64,000 nucleotides of DNA from Flavobacterium johnsoniae. GTDB lineage: Bacteria > Bacteroidota > Bacteroidia > Flavobacteriales > Flavobacteriaceae. The stretch spans positions 124,001-188,000 of the forward strand of contig NZ_MLFK01000010.1 of the NCBI RefSeq assembly GCF_001879205.1, in the 5' to 3' direction. The translations under genes and the position numbers were made by a program. The notes beneath the pieces are model-generated. The model was not told where the DNA came from. It saw only the letters and a program-made list of their open reading frames with translations, and did no database searches. Below, one piece after another: positions 63,850-64,000 of this stretch (within the stretch, counting starts at the first letter, position 1; each line of letters opens with the position of its first letter).

Positions 63850-63885
63850 AAATCACCTGTACTTTTTTAAGAATACAGGTGATTT
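63850..63885 (-). promoter_or_regulatory. Hairpin between susD-like gene and PL1
   Basis: AAATCACCTGTA (63850-63861) and TACAGGTGATTT (63874-63885) form a perfect 12-bp stem with a 12-base loop. It lies 31 bases after the stop of the susD-like gene. It is not followed by a U-run on the minus transcript, so partial attenuation or mRNA processing is more likely than full termination. Confidence 0.6.
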
Positions 63886-63916
63886 CTTTTATGTAATTTT
63901 CTTTTAACTTTAAAAT

Positions 63917-64000
63917 TTATTCTTGATAATCATAAGTACCAGAAGCACCATTTGCATCTTTCCATCCAACAGTTTGTGTTAACCACGGATTTTGTGCTAA
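63917..64000 (-). CDS. C-terminal end of a probable SusD/RagB lipoprotein (partial)
   Basis: The last 27 codons of a gene that enters from the right, ending LAQNPWLTQTVGWKDANGAS and then TYDYQE. The NPWLTQTVGW segment resembles the NPxLxQNPGW close typical of SusD proteins. Position just upstream of the PL1 lyase is where SusD lies in a pectin PUL. The SusC partner should follow outside the window. Only the tail is visible, so the family call is tentative. Confidence 0.55.
   Translation of the reverse strand, partial: LAQNPWLTQTVGWKDANGASGTYDYQE

Overview
The window looks like a chromosome segment of a Flavobacterium-type Bacteroidota. Supporting signs are AT-rich DNA, promoters of the TTG / TAnnTTTG type, no Shine-Dalgarno sequences, lipoboxes followed by acidic residues, a TonB receptor paired with a DUF4374 lipoprotein, and a large pectin polysaccharide utilization locus (PUL) with the C-terminus of a probable SusD at the right edge. 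I saw no rRNA, tRNA, insertion sequence, integrase or CRISPR array.

Layout. (1) 145-6829, plus strand: a tightly packed run nadA, nadB, ric, nrdD, a tiny separate glycyl-radical ORF, nrdG and a CopD-like membrane protein. It joins quinolinate synthesis, repair of damaged iron centres and anaerobic (class III) ribonucleotide reduction, so it reads as a low-oxygen or nitrosative-stress operon. (2) 6871-11308: two small lipoproteins, a duplicated DUF6766 membrane protein, a Na+/H+ antiporter, and ribB with a Crp/Fnr-type regulator behind an Fnr-like site. (3) 11543-14226, minus strand: the aerobic class I ribonucleotide reductase nrdB-nrdA, without any ATP-cone and with the metal ligands and Tyr104 of the F. 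johnsoniae dimanganese type. Four TTATCAACAG-like elements lie upstream. (4) 14964-24394, plus strand: an iron/redox locus with an ankyrin protein, DUF2271 protein, PepSY-flavodoxin-reductase fusion, ApbE, TonB receptor and DUF4374 surface lipoprotein. It resembles the XusABC xenosiderophore system with an added flavinylation branch. (5) 24500-25711: a solitary DUF4272 protein. (6) 25876-64000, all minus strand: the PUL, read from right to left.

The PUL starts (from the right) with SusD, then two PL1 pectate lyases around a DUF3826 protein, a bimodular beta-helix protein, GH140, GH28, GH43, a beta-propeller protein, GH78, an STN-esterase, GH95, an MGH1-like hydrolase, GH78, a sialidase-like propeller, a secreted TIM-barrel epimerase-like protein, a GH67/GH20-like hydrolase and two GH2 enzymes. 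PL1 and GH28 would cut the galacturonan or rhamnogalacturonan backbone. GH78, GH95, GH2, GH43 and GH140 would strip side chains. The presence of GH140 (apiosidase) with GH95, two GH78, GH2 and a BNR protein points to rhamnogalacturonan II or another highly branched pectin.

Structure not explained by genes: most PUL spacers hold inverted repeats built from a few recurring short words, placed directly after stop codons and lacking U-runs. Two distant spacers carry a bipartite repeat whose stem sequence changes while pairing is kept. The most notable single observation is the anaerobic ribonucleotide reductase whose glycyl-radical tail is encoded in a different frame from the main chain.
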